Positions 12,144-20,848 of a stretch of DNA of 64,000 nt are shown here, piece after piece. Origin of the DNA: Ilumatobacteraceae bacterium (GTDB lineage: Bacteria; Actinomycetota; Acidimicrobiia; Acidimicrobiales; Ilumatobacteraceae); assembly GCA_017859395.1 (NCBI GenBank), contig JAFMNE010000001.1:62001-126000 (forward strand). The letters run 5' to 3'. The notes under the pieces are model-generated. The model ran no database searches, was not told where the DNA came from, and was given only the letters and a program-made list of their open reading frames with translations. A program made the translations under genes and the position numbers. Each line of letters opens with the position of its first letter. Positions within the stretch are counted from its first letter, which is position 1.

Positions 12144-13334
12144 GTGAATCGCACCTCGCAACGACTTGCATCCATCGCTCCATCTGCGACCCTCGCCGTC
12201 GACGCGAAGGCGAAGGCGCTGCGCGCCGAGGGAGCCGACGTCATTGGTTTCGGGGCGGGTGAGCCCGACTTCCCAACACCTGATCACATCGTTGAGGCGG
12301 CCGTGGCCGCCTGCCGCGATCCGAAGAACCACCGCTACACACCGGCACCAGGTCTGCCCGAGTTGCGCTCTGCCATTGCCGACAAGACCCTTCGCGACTC
12401 CGGGGTGGAGGTCGAGGCCTCCCAAGTACTCGTCACCAACGGCGGAAAGCACGCGGTGTACACCGCGTTCGCTGCACTGTGCGACCCCGGTGACGAGGTG
12501 ATCTGCCCGGCACCGTATTGGACGACCTACCCCGAGGCGATCACCCTTGCCGGTGGTGTCCCGGTGGTTGTCGACACCGACGACAGCACCAACTTCAAGG
12601 TCAGCGTCGAACAGTTGGAGGCCGTGCGCACCGATCGCACCAAAGTGCTGCTGTTCGTGAGCCCCGATAACCCCTCAGGGGCGGTGTACTCACCGGCGGA
12701 AATCACCGCGATCGGCACCTGGGCGTTGGAGCACGACATCTGGGTGATCACCGACGAAATCTACGAACACCTCGTCTACGGCGATGCGGTGTTTGCTTCG
12801 ATGCCAGCGCTCGTTCCGGATCTTGCCGGGCAGTGCATCATCGTGAACGGTGTGGCCAAGACCTATGCGATGACCGGGTGGCGGGTTGGTTGGATGGTCG
12901 GCCCGAACGATGTCATCTCGGCAGCCGCGAACTTCCAGAGCCATGCCACCTCGAACGTGTCGAATGTGGCCCAGCGCGCCGCTCTCGCCGCGGTGGCTGG
13001 TCCTCTTGATGAGGTGTACGCAATGCGCACCGCATTCGAACGGCGCGGAACGGCTATGCACGCAATGCTGAACGACATCCCCGGGGTCACCTGCGGCGCT
13101 CCCGAGGGTGCCTTCTACTGCTTCCCGAATATCAGTGGACTTTTCGGTGTGGATCTCGGCGGTCGTCGCGCAGCAAACGGGCTCGAACTCGCTGATCTGA
13201 TCCTCACCGAGGCGAACGTGGCGTTCGTTCCCGGAGAGGCATTCGGCGCACCGGGATATGCCCGGTTCTCATTTGCGCTCGGCGACGACGATATCGCGAC
13301 CGGGCTGGGGCGAATCGCCGACCTGGTCAGCTGA
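12144..13334 (+). CDS. aspB: Class I pyridoxal-phosphate aminotransferase (aspartate aminotransferase type)
   Basis: 396-residue aminotransferase of the Ib/AspB type, most likely aspartate:2-oxoglutarate transamination. The start [20 protein letters not shown] and the [15 protein letters not shown] block are typical. PLP-pocket residues are visible in [22 protein letters not shown] and the Schiff-base lysine block [15 protein letters not shown]. The Arg near the C-terminus lies in [15 protein letters not shown] 12144 is chosen because homology begins there. The longer open frame overlaps serC antisense. Convergent with the DUF368 gene, with 2 nt between stops. Confidence 0.93.
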   Translation: MNRTSQRLASIAPSATLAVDAKAKALRAEGADVIGFGAGEPDFPTPDHIVEAAVAACRDPKNHRYTPAPGLPELRSAIADKTLRDSGVEVEASQVLVTNGGKHAVYTAFAALCDPGDEVICPAPYWTTYPEAITLAGGVPVVVDTDDSTNFKVSVEQLEAVRTDRTKVLLFVSPDNPSGAVYSPAEITAIGTWALEHDIWVITDEIYEHLVYGDAVFASMPALVPDLAGQCIIVNGVAKTYAMTGWRVGWMVGPNDVISAAANFQSHATSNVSNVAQRAALAAVAGPLDEVYAMRTAFERRGTAMHAMLNDIPGVTCGAPEGAFYCFPNISGLFGVDLGGRRAANGLELADLILTEANVAFVPGEAFGAPGYARFSFALGDDDIATGLGRIADLVS

Positions 13335-13342
13335 CCTCAGGT
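13321..13342. terminator. Possible hairpin between convergent aspB and popT-like genes
   Basis: ACCTG ... CAGGT arms enclose the 10-bp palindrome GTCAGCTGAC across the two stop codons. The structure is modest and has no U-run. Confidence 0.25.
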
Positions 13343-14230
13343 GGTGGGTCGGCGCACCACGCGGTCGATCCCCAGCACCGCGAGAGCCGCACCCACGCCC
13401 AACAGCACGGTGAGCAACACCTGGTGATCGGGTGTGCCGAGGTCGGTGGTGGCCGTGCCACCTGGCCACGGCCACAACACGCGGAGCGAACCGATCATCA
13501 GGCCCACCATCGCGGCCAGCACCATGTCGTGGTGGTCGGCCAACAGCTTGTTCAGCACTGTGGAGAACACGCCGAGGCCGACCGCACAGCCAGCCGCGGT
13601 AGCGGCCAGCGCCACCACATCCCGGTCGTTGACGGCACCGAGGACTTCGGTGTACATCCCGATCATCACCAACAGGAACGACCCTGAGACCCCGGGAAGA
13701 ATCATCGCGCAGATAGCGACGGCACCGGCCAGGGTGAACACCCACCAGGGCCGGGTCACGATCTCGTCGCCGGTGGCCTCGGTCGCCGATCGAAGACCGA
13801 GCAGCGCGAATGTGGCGATGGCGACGATTGCGGCCATGGCGATGCGATCTCGCGCGACGTTGTGCACCTCTCGCCAAGCCACCGTGGTCGATGCGGCGAC
13901 AAGGCCGAAGAACACGCCAGCAGTTGGTACCGGATGGTCGTGGAGCAGGCCCTCGAGCACAGCGGATAACGCAGCGATTGCGCAGAGCACGCCGGCGAGC
14001 AGCGAACCCAGCCAGAGCCATTCGATCTCGCTAAAACGCTGCCGCGCCGCGCTGGCCCGTCCACGAACGAGGTCACGCACCGCATGAGCGGCGGCACCGA
14101 TGTTCGTTAGCAGCCGCTCATAGATACCGAGAACCAACGCGACGGTGCCACCTGACACCCCAGGCACGATGTCGGCAGAACCCATCGCGAAACCGCGCGC
14201 GAACTGGGAGGGGGCATCACGCAGAGGCAC
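13337..14230 (-). CDS. popT: DUF368 family membrane protein (PopT-type polyprenyl-phosphate transporter)
   Basis: 297-residue multi-pass membrane protein. The N-terminal RGFAMGSADIVPGVSGGTVA and a second related block ICAMILPGVSGSFLLVMIGMYTEVL are the two inverted-repeat signature loops of DUF368. Family members have been described as flippases that return undecaprenyl phosphate across the membrane for envelope polymer synthesis. The symbol is assigned by family only. GTG 14230 follows TAGCCT by 6 nt. UppP, which produces the transported lipid, is encoded at about 36 kb. Confidence 0.88.
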   Translation of the reverse strand: MPLRDAPSQFARGFAMGSADIVPGVSGGTVALVLGIYERLLTNIGAAAHAVRDLVRGRASAARQRFSEIEWLWLGSLLAGVLCAIAALSAVLEGLLHDHPVPTAGVFFGLVAASTTVAWREVHNVARDRIAMAAIVAIATFALLGLRSATEATGDEIVTRPWWVFTLAGAVAICAMILPGVSGSFLLVMIGMYTEVLGAVNDRDVVALAATAAGCAVGLGVFSTVLNKLLADHHDMVLAAMVGLMIGSLRVLWPWPGGTATTDLGTPDHQVLLTVLLGVGAALAVLGIDRVVRRPTT

Positions 14231-14236
14231 GCCGCG

Positions 14237-14242
14237 AGGCTA
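14237..14242 (-). promoter_or_regulatory. -10 element of DUF368 gene
   Basis: TAGCCT on the minus strand ending 6 nt before the GTG start at 14230. Leaderless arrangement. Confidence 0.45.
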
Positions 14243-14248
14243 CTCGTA

Positions 14249-15169
14249 TCAGGTGGCGGGTACCCGGACGTCGAGAATCCAGCCGTTGTCGATCTCCATG
14301 TCGGTGATGGCCGCGGCTGGTGGCAGCGTCACCGCGTCGGTGGTGTTGAGGTGCAGCGGCTCGTCAGAGGTCGCGATATGGACGATGGCTGTCCCTTCCA
14401 TCACGAACATGAAGCGGAATTCAAGCGGTGTGCGAGTGACGGCGATGGCCGTGTCGTCGGCTGTCAGCCGTTCAACATGCACGAGGCCGTCGGTGGCACC
14501 AGCGACCGCAGTCGGCTCTGCTGCCACCCCCGCACAGTCCCACCCGACGGTGGCGCTATCACCGGGGCGGTCAACAACGAATCGTTGACCGCTCCACCGT
14601 CGCTGCGGGTCACCGGTGCCATTGGGCAGCGTCATCTGGTGATCCATTTCGGTCAGATGATCCGCGGGTGCACCGATCTCCACGATCTCAAAGTCGCCGT
14701 CGGTGGCAAGGACACGATGGCGGATGTGTGGCGGTTGCAGAACGACGTCGCCCGCTGACATCCAGAAGGGATCACCCTGGTCCTCGTAGACCACCTGCAC
14801 AGCACCCCGCCGCACGGCGAGAAACTGAAAGCGCACATCGTGGTGGTGCACGCTGTCGGGCACATCACCCGCGGTCGGCACGCGAATATGGGAGGCGATG
14901 AACCGCCCGTACCACCGGTCGGGGATGAGGTCGCGGTACCCCATCTGGGCGCGGCCCACATGCCAGGCCTGCGCGTCGTTGCCGCGCGCTATGTGAAGTG
15001 GTGTGCGCCGTAACAACGTGTGGCGACCACTGGCGCTGGTCATCATTGCCGCGGCTGGGTCATCGGCGGGCCGGATCCACACCAGTTGGTGCCCAGCAGC
15101 GGTGCGCTGGGCGATCTCGGCACTCAGGTCCGCGGTGTCGATGATGTCATCAGCACCGGGGGCAACCAT
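14249..15169 (-). CDS. Cupin-domain protein (two cupin folds)
   Basis: About 306 residues. The N-terminal half has a clear cupin: VHHHDVRFQFLAVRRGAV (HxH metal motif), then WMSAGDVVLQPPHIRHRV. The C-terminal half looks like a second, degenerate cupin (FRFMFVMEGTAIVHI, DAVTLPPAAAI) without the histidines. It could be a small-molecule dioxygenase, isomerase or sensor; the substrate is unknown. It lies just after cobO on the same strand. The start is ambiguous: ATG 15169 lies after the cobO stop, while GTG 15199 would overlap cobO by 17 nt. Neither has a good Shine-Dalgarno sequence. Confidence 0.72.
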   Translation of the reverse strand: MVAPGADDIIDTADLSAEIAQRTAAGHQLVWIRPADDPAAAMMTSASGRHTLLRRTPLHIARGNDAQAWHVGRAQMGYRDLIPDRWYGRFIASHIRVPTAGDVPDSVHHHDVRFQFLAVRRGAVQVVYEDQGDPFWMSAGDVVLQPPHIRHRVLATDGDFEIVEIGAPADHLTEMDHQMTLPNGTGDPQRRWSGQRFVVDRPGDSATVGWDCAGVAAEPTAVAGATDGLVHVERLTADDTAIAVTRTPLEFRFMFVMEGTAIVHIATSDEPLHLNTTDAVTLPPAAAITDMEIDNGWILDVRVPAT

Positions 15170-15182
15170 TCCAGAACCGTGG

Positions 15183-15767
15183 TCAGTAGTCGATGCCACG
15201 CTTGGCTCGGATGCCCTGTTGGTAGGCGTGCTTCACTTCGCGCATCTCGGTCACTGTGTCGGCGATATCGATCAGCGCCTGCGGGGCATCACGGCCGGTC
15301 ACCACCACGTTGACGTGATCGGGCCGGTTGGCCAAGGTGGAGACTACTTCGTCGACATCCACCCACGACCATGTGCATAAGTAGGTGAGCTCGTCGAGGA
15401 TGACCAAGCGATGCTCGCCAGCTTCGATAAGGGCCTTTGCCCGGCCCCAGCCTTCGGCAGCGTGTGCACGGTCCTGCTCAAGGTTGTTGGAGTCCCAGGT
15501 GAAGCCGTCGCCAAATGAGTTCCAGTCGACGCCGAGTTGCACGCCCATTTGTTCTTCGCCGACTTTCCAGTCGCCGCTCTTGATGAACTGCACCACGGCA
15601 ACTTTCCAGTCCAGAGCGAGTGCTCGCAGCATCACGCCGAAAGCGGAGGAGCTCTTTCCCTTTCCGTCACCGGTGTGGACCAGCAACAACGAGGTGGCGG
15701 AGCGCAAACCGTCGGGACGTGGATCGTCGGTCAACGGTTCGGCATCGGGGGACTGCTCGGGGGACAT
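15183..15767 (-). CDS. cobO: Cob(I)yrinic acid a,c-diamide adenosyltransferase (CobA/BtuR family)
   Basis: Transfers the 5'-deoxyadenosyl group from ATP to corrinoids in adenosylcobalamin synthesis or salvage. The P-loop LLVHTGDGKGKSSSAFG is near the N-terminus, followed by VVQFIKSGDWKVGEE, LVILDELTYLC and VVVTGRDAP, all diagnostic of the CobA/CobO/BtuR family. Length is about 194 residues from ATG 15767. A further in-frame ATG at 15797 would add 10 residues. ATG 15767 is preferred because TATGCT lies 9 nt upstream. No other cobalamin gene or cobalamin riboswitch is nearby. Confidence 0.94.
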   Translation of the reverse strand: MSPEQSPDAEPLTDDPRPDGLRSATSLLLVHTGDGKGKSSSAFGVMLRALALDWKVAVVQFIKSGDWKVGEEQMGVQLGVDWNSFGDGFTWDSNNLEQDRAHAAEGWGRAKALIEAGEHRLVILDELTYLCTWSWVDVDEVVSTLANRPDHVNVVVTGRDAPQALIDIADTVTEMREVKHAYQQGIRAKRGIDY

Positions 15768-15776
15768 GCGTCTGTG

Positions 15777-15827
15777 AGCATAGGGTCCCGTCGGCATCGG
15801 TGCCCGGTTGTGTCCATCGCCTACGGT
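15777..15827. promoter_or_regulatory. Divergent promoter region, cobO / mycothiol-dependent enzyme
   Basis: Minus-strand TATGCT at 15777-15782 (9 nt before cobO ATG) and plus-strand TACGGT at 15822-15827 (6 nt before GTG 15834) point away from each other. Confidence 0.4.
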
Positions 15828-15833
15828 GCGCTC

Positions 15834-16475
15834 GTGATGGCCGACCGCGATCTACGCCGCGACCTTGACGGTGTTGCTGGGGCACATGCCCGCCTTCTGC
15901 AGCGCCTACACGCCGCGGTGGAGGCATCGCCCCAATTGCTCAATCCGGCTCGGATGAGTCGCTGTCAGGGGTGGACGGTGGGCCATGTGCTGACCCATCT
16001 CGCACGGAACGCCGACAGTCATGTGGAGATGCTCGAGGGCCGTCCGCAGTATCGCGATGCCGCCGCCCGCAATCACGACATCGACACAGGGGCATCGCGG
16101 GGGATCGACGCGCTCCTCGACGATGTCGCCGCGGCATCTGCCCGGTTGGAAACAGCCTGGGCTGCGTGTGCGTCGTGGGACGTCACGGTGATGACCGCAT
16201 CGGGGCCTCGGCTTGCACGCCAGGCACCGCTGCTGCGGTGGCGTGAAGTGGAGTGGCATACGGTCGATCTCAACATCGGGGTGGAGAGTGACCACGTTGA
16301 TGCCGACTATCTCCGTGTCGAGTTGTACCTCCAAGAGATCATGTGGCGGTCGCGGCACACCATTGGCCTGACGGGGCTGCCGGCGGAACTGTTGGCCGAA
16401 CCTCCACACCTGCGGGCAGCGTGGTTTCTTGGGCGGTACGCGCCGCCCACGCTGAGCCACCTCAGCCCCACGTGA
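15834..16475 (+). CDS. Mycothiol-dependent maleylpyruvate isomerase-family enzyme
   Basis: About 213-residue protein of the DinB-like four-helix MDMPI_N family. Metal-site features are visible in GWTVGHVLTHLARNADSHVEML and, further on, LLRWREVEWHTVDLNIG (helix with E and H ligands). Family members use mycothiol for isomerisation, transfer or detoxification reactions. GTG 15834 (VMADRDL) follows TACGGT by 6 nt; ATG 15837 is the alternative. Its 3' end overlaps the convergent unknown gene by 14 nt. A second family member is at 24612-25373. Confidence 0.82.
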   Translation: MMADRDLRRDLDGVAGAHARLLQRLHAAVEASPQLLNPARMSRCQGWTVGHVLTHLARNADSHVEMLEGRPQYRDAAARNHDIDTGASRGIDALLDDVAAASARLETAWAACASWDVTVMTASGPRLARQAPLLRWREVEWHTVDLNIGVESDHVDADYLRVELYLQEIMWRSRHTIGLTGLPAELLAEPPHLRAAWFLGRYAPPTLSHLSPT

Positions 16476-17862
16476 GCGACGCCGTTGTCGTCACCCGGGC
16501 GACATAGGTCGACAGATGGAGGTCATTGTCGATCACCCGGTCCACATCCGCGAGTGCCCGATCGCGTTGATCGACGTCGTCTGCTGCATCGGCACGCTTT
16601 AGGGCATCAGCGAGCGATGTCCAGCGTGCGGTGGGTACAGCGGCGAGACCGACGCGTGCTCTGACCTCGGGGCGATCGACCAGGATGCGAACAATGCTCA
16701 CGGTGGTCGCGGTGGCGATCGCTGCAGCAGCTGCCGCGGGTGCGGTGTCGACGTTGGCCACCAGCGCCACCACCGGGTCGAGTGCGAGCGGCAGGGCGCG
16801 AACCGCAATGGCCGGTATGGGATGGCTGGCCGTCGTCAACGCAGCCAGGTAGCCAAGACCCTGCCGGGTGCCAGCAACCGCCGCAGCAGCTTGCACGCCC
16901 GTGAGGTGGGCCTGCTGACGGGCTGCCTCGGCGATCATGCCCACCAGGTCGGCCACTGGCGCCAGGCGGGCACCGATCACGTCGATCGGATCCAGGCCAT
17001 CCACGTCGGCGTCCATCGCGGCGCGCAACCGGCTATTGGTGATGTCGCCAACCGTGACGCCAACCGCGGTGCGACCCCGGTCATCGTCGAGCAATTGGCC
17101 GAGGAAGTTGACGACATCGGCACGGGAACCGAGCACGGTGGTGGCGTCGACTCCGTCGAGCGGCACGGTGATCACCGACCGGTCGAGGGTGGAACTGCTC
17201 GCATTGAGCAGGGGCAGGGTTGTGTGAATGGCAAATTCGAGCCCGGCGGGGCTGAGGCGGTCGAGCGCCGCGGTGCGGACCACCATGGCGGCCAGATCAA
17301 GGCGCTGGTCACCGAGCGTCGCGGCATACACGGCGGCTAAGGCATCATCAACGGTGCTGCGGTCGAGGCGTTCGGTGGTCAACAAGGTCGACATGACGTG
17401 GCCCATGGTGGCGACCTGGGCGGCGACACCAGGTCGGTGTCGGACCTCGTCGAGTACGGCATGGACCGCATCGAACACGGTGGGGGCATGGTTGCCGCCG
17501 GTCGCGGTGTGCACCCAGATGACGGCACGCAGTCGTTCGAGCAGCGAGCGGTCGTCGAGGGTGGCCACATCCACGTGCGTGATGCCACGGCGGGCAGCGA
17601 GATCGATGAGCTCGTCCGGAATTGGAGCGGTGGCGGTCATCGCATCGCTGGCGAGGATGGTCTCAATCGCGCTGTAGAAGTGGGTGTCGAGCGTGTGCCG
17701 CAATCGGGTGAGCACCCCCACATCTGGGGCGATGACCCCGTCGGGCAACCGCACGGCATCGATGCCTCTGGCGAATATCGCGCATCGCTCGGATGCGTCG
17801 GCGACGAGAGCCCGCAGCCGCTCCATACCTGCGGGCGAATAGCCGAGATAACCGACCACCAC
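16462..17862 (-). CDS. Unknown protein, possible secretion-substrate-like helical protein
   Basis: I do not recognise this 466-residue protein. It is Ala/Val/Asp/Thr-rich and mostly predicted helical, with no signal peptide. Its N-terminus (GYLGYSPAGMERLRALVADASERC) resembles the helical N-termini of ESX/LXG-type secretion substrates. The middle contains two Ala-rich hydrophobic stretches near residues 330-400. GTG 17862 is chosen because it lies 7 nt after the stop of the preceding small ORF with GAGGT just upstream. ATG 17904 would add 14 residues and overlap that ORF by 35 nt. It is last in the thiamine-transport operon but has no obvious thiamine link. Confidence 0.6.
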   Translation of the reverse strand: MVVGYLGYSPAGMERLRALVADASERCAIFARGIDAVRLPDGVIAPDVGVLTRLRHTLDTHFYSAIETILASDAMTATAPIPDELIDLAARRGITHVDVATLDDRSLLERLRAVIWVHTATGGNHAPTVFDAVHAVLDEVRHRPGVAAQVATMGHVMSTLLTTERLDRSTVDDALAAVYAATLGDQRLDLAAMVVRTAALDRLSPAGLEFAIHTTLPLLNASSSTLDRSVITVPLDGVDATTVLGSRADVVNFLGQLLDDDRGRTAVGVTVGDITNSRLRAAMDADVDGLDPIDVIGARLAPVADLVGMIAEAARQQAHLTGVQAAAAVAGTRQGLGYLAALTTASHPIPAIAVRALPLALDPVVALVANVDTAPAAAAAAIATATTVSIVRILVDRPEVRARVGLAAVPTARWTSLADALKRADAADDVDQRDRALADVDRVIDNDLHLSTYVARVTTTASLTWG

Positions 17863-17869
17863 CGATACC

Positions 17870-18133
17870 TCACCATGGGGTGGCTGTGCCGGTGATGATG
17901 GCATGGGCCGCAGCGCACCGGCGGCTCGCCATGCGCAGGTCGTCGCGCAGGGTCTCTATGGCCATACGGTCACGAGCCAGTAGCGACAGACAGCGATATG
18001 CGACCGGTCCCGACCATACGTCGGTGCCTCCGCAACGGGCAATGTCGGCAAGAACGTCCGCGAGAGATGCGCCGTGGGGGTGGTCGGCGAGACGTTCAAA
18101 TTCAATAGCCGCGTGGCTCCAGAGGTCGGTCAT
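17870..18133 (-). CDS. Small unknown protein, WXG100-like
   Basis: 87-residue protein with no signal peptide, two predicted helices and a central VWSGPVA, which resembles the W-x-G turn and length of WXG100/ESAT-6-like proteins. The resemblance is by eye only. It lies 51 nt downstream of the ThiQ-GNAT gene and is coupled to the following 466-residue gene, the size order (small WXG-like then larger helical protein) seen in some type VII secretion pairs. No EccC or other ESX machinery is in the window. It could also be an unrelated small helical protein. Confidence 0.5.
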   Translation of the reverse strand: MTDLWSHAAIEFERLADHPHGASLADVLADIARCGGTDVWSGPVAYRCLSLLARDRMAIETLRDDLRMASRRCAAAHAIITGTATPW

Positions 18134-18184
18134 GGCGGTGGTGGCGACCGTGAGACGCCGTGGCTGGAAAGGACCGGCGGGCGA

Positions 18185-19294
18185 TTAACGGAGAAGATCG
18201 ATGGTCACGTCGCGGTGTTCGAGGCCGGTCGTGTCGTCCATATAGATGTCGCCAACCGATCGGAAGCCTCGGTGCAGATAGAAGCGCTCGGCGGTGACTC
18301 GTGCTCGCGCCCACACATATGCCGCACCGGCGGTACGGGCGCGCTCGCACCCTGCAGCGAGTAGTTCATCGCCGAGGCCACGGCCCTGAAGGTCCGCTGC
18401 TGTGGCCATGGATCGCAACTGCACACCACCTGGTCGCTCAGCATGATCACGGCGGTACCAACTCGAGATCGACATCACTCGCCCGCTGCCGTCGCGGACT
18501 CCAAGATGCACGGTGTCGGGTTGGTCATCGCCGTCGAATTCGACGGTGGCCTGTGCGTCATCATTGCGGAGAACCGAGCGACGCAGATCGTGGGTGGCGC
18601 CGGAACAGAGATCGACGATTTCGAGTAGCGACCCGGTCGGTCCGAGTCGGTGTACCTGGCGGGCAATCTGGTGGGCCTCGTCATGGTCGTGGGTGACCCA
18701 GATCGTCGTGATCGCAAGATCGGACAGAATGACCGAGAGGTCGCGGAGCAGGCGATCGCGCAGGGCCCGGTCGAGCCCCGACAGCGGCTCGTCGGCCATC
18801 AACAGTCGAGGTGCCGGTGCGATCGCGCGCGCCACGGCCACCCTTTGTGCCTCGCCTCCCGACAGTTCGGTGACCTGGCGGTGGCCCTTGTCGGCAAGAC
18901 CGACGATGTCGAGCAGGTCGCCGACGCGACGGCGGCGATCCGCGCGCGACCACTTAGCTCGTCGGAGCCCGTAAGCGATGTTGTCGGCCACATTGAGGTG
19001 GTCGAAGAGTTGACCATCTTGGAAGACCATCGCGACACGTCGTCGGTGCACTGGTACATCGGTGATGTCGGCACCGTCGACGGTGATCGTGCCCGAGGTC
19101 GGATGCAACAGCCCACACACTGCACGCAGCAGGGTGGACTTGCCGCTCCCGGATGCCCCGAGCACAGCGGCAACGGTTCCACCGGGGACATCGAGGCGTA
19201 GTTGTCGCAGAACCGAGACATCGCCGCGGGTCACCGACAAGTTGGCAATATGAAGGTCACCCGGCGTGCTCACCAAATGATCATCGTGTGGCAT
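18185..19294 (-). CDS. Thiamine ABC transporter ATPase fused to a GNAT acetyltransferase domain
   Basis: 369 residues. Residues 13-215 form an ABC ATPase: Walker A GASGSGKST 46-54, Q-loop FQDGQ, signature LSGGE 144-148, Walker B RLLMADEP 163-170, switch His 202. Residues about 224-369 form a GNAT N-acetyltransferase: acetyl-CoA loop QGRGLG 303-308, then ERFYLHRGFRSVG. There is no Met/Val start at the junction and the frame is continuous, so this is a true fusion or a recent gene merger. It follows the ThiP permease with a 14-nt overlap (ATG 19294 inside thiP), so the ATPase energises thiamine uptake. The acetylation target is unknown. Confidence 0.9.
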   Translation of the reverse strand: MPHDDHLVSTPGDLHIANLSVTRGDVSVLRQLRLDVPGGTVAAVLGASGSGKSTLLRAVCGLLHPTSGTITVDGADITDVPVHRRRVAMVFQDGQLFDHLNVADNIAYGLRRAKWSRADRRRRVGDLLDIVGLADKGHRQVTELSGGEAQRVAVARAIAPAPRLLMADEPLSGLDRALRDRLLRDLSVILSDLAITTIWVTHDHDEAHQIARQVHRLGPTGSLLEIVDLCSGATHDLRRSVLRNDDAQATVEFDGDDQPDTVHLGVRDGSGRVMSISSWYRRDHAERPGGVQLRSMATAADLQGRGLGDELLAAGCERARTAGAAYVWARARVTAERFYLHRGFRSVGDIYMDDTTGLEHRDVTIDLLR

Positions 19295-20804
19295 CGTCGT
19301 CCCCTCGGTCGATCCCGAGAACCAGGATCACGGTGACGACAGCAAGGAGCACCGCCAGGGCGTGCCCGCGAGCTACGAAGTCCCCACCGGTGCGGGCCAG
19401 CAGTCGTTCGATCACGATCGGCAGTGTTTCGCCACCGGTCCGTGACAACAAACTGGTGGCACCGAACTCACCGACAGACACAGCGGCAGCCAGGCCGGTT
19501 GCGGCGAGCACCGGTCGTCGCAGAGCCGGGAGAACTGCGCTACTCCACGCGCGCAGCGGCCCAGCACCGAGGGTGGATGCCGCGGCGACTCGGTCTGCTG
19601 AGATCGAGCGCGCGGCGCCGATGGTGGACCGCACCACGAACGGCGTGGCGACAAGCGCTTGGCCGAGCGGCACCATGAACCATGAAGCTCTCCAGTCCAC
19701 TGGTGAGGAGTCAAAGGTGACCACGAGACCGAGCCCGATCGTCACCGCCGACAACGCGAGGGGAATCATCAACGCGCCATCGAGCAGTGCCCCGATCCGC
19801 GATGAGCCAACCACCGCGGCAACGGCGAGCACGCCGATCGTGACCGCGATCGTCGTTGCCACAGCGGCGGTGCCGAGGGTGCGCAGAACTGCAGCACCTG
19901 GATCCAGGCCAAGGCGAAGGCCCGGTCGGACCTCGTCGTCGAACATCGATGCCCACGCCGACCAAGTCACACCCTCGGCCGTGCGCACCGACCCGACGAC
20001 GAGAGCGACGAAGGGTGCCGCACAGGCGACGGCCAGTGCCGCGACTGCCAGTCGGCCCAGCACGGGCGGGGATCCAACCGGTCGGGTGCGGTGCGATGAG
20101 GTGACGCGGCGGCCAGCGAGGGCGTTGCCGACCATCACCGCGGCTGCGAGCGCGACGAGTTGTGCCAATGACAGCACGATGGCGCTGTCGACCCGCCCCA
20201 GTTGGATGGCCTGACGCCATATCTCCACTTCGATCGTCGATGTGGCGACGTCGCCGAGTACACGCACCACTCCGAAGCTCGTGGCGTCGAACAAGAACAC
20301 GATGGTGGTGGCCCCAATAACCGCCGGTCGGATATGTGGCCACGTGACGGTTCGTGCCACCGTGATGGGTGACGCGCCCAATGTGCGCGCGGCTGCTTCG
20401 CGTTCAACCGGCGGGGATGCTGCGCCAACGGTGCGTACCACCACCGCGAGGTTGAACACGGTGTGGGCAACCACGATGGCAAACAGACCTCGGTCGAGGC
20501 CGTCGGGTAGCAGGGTGCGTACGCCAGCAGCGAGGACCACAGTCGGCATCACGAATACGGCGGTCAACCCTGCGAGTAGTGCGCGACGACCGCGAAATCG
20601 GTAGCGAGCGATGACGAGCGCGGGCCCCACCCCAATCACGACGGTGACCGCTGTGCTGATCGCTGCCTGCACCACGGTGAAGCGGGCCACCTCGAGGGTG
20701 CGTTGTGCGGTGAGGACGTCGATGACCGCTGATGTTCGACCCGCTCGGATGGTCAGTTCGACCATCGGCCAGATGATGAACACCGCGATGGCCGCGGCCG
20801 GCAC
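19281..20804 (-). CDS. thiP: Thiamine ABC transporter permease (ThiP-like, duplicated BPD domain)
   Basis: 507-residue membrane protein with two binding-protein-dependent permease halves. The EAA-like loop of the first half is AARTLGASPITVARTVTWPHIRP, and that of the second is AASTLGAGPLRAWSSAVLPALRRP. This double layout is typical of ThiP and iron(III) permeases, and the linked ThiB and thiamine diphosphokinase point to thiamine. The reported start GTG 20804 begins only one residue before the first membrane helix. The open frame continues upstream (RWRLAAGIVPAAA) through a CTG next to the thiB stop, so the true N-terminus may be about 15 residues longer. Confidence 0.92.
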   Translation of the reverse strand: MPAAAIAVFIIWPMVELTIRAGRTSAVIDVLTAQRTLEVARFTVVQAAISTAVTVVIGVGPALVIARYRFRGRRALLAGLTAVFVMPTVVLAAGVRTLLPDGLDRGLFAIVVAHTVFNLAVVVRTVGAASPPVEREAAARTLGASPITVARTVTWPHIRPAVIGATTIVFLFDATSFGVVRVLGDVATSTIEVEIWRQAIQLGRVDSAIVLSLAQLVALAAAVMVGNALAGRRVTSSHRTRPVGSPPVLGRLAVAALAVACAAPFVALVVGSVRTAEGVTWSAWASMFDDEVRPGLRLGLDPGAAVLRTLGTAAVATTIAVTIGVLAVAAVVGSSRIGALLDGALMIPLALSAVTIGLGLVVTFDSSPVDWRASWFMVPLGQALVATPFVVRSTIGAARSISADRVAAASTLGAGPLRAWSSAVLPALRRPVLAATGLAAAVSVGEFGATSLLSRTGGETLPIVIERLLARTGGDFVARGHALAVLLAVVTVILVLGIDRGDDDATR

Positions 20805-20848
20805 GATGCCGGCCGCGAGACGCCATCGGGTGGGAAGCGCTGCCGTGT

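Noticed and set aside
15768-15833. Cobalamin riboswitch before cobO
   Set aside because: The 66-bp divergent gap is far too short for the aptamer and contains no B12-box-like sequence.
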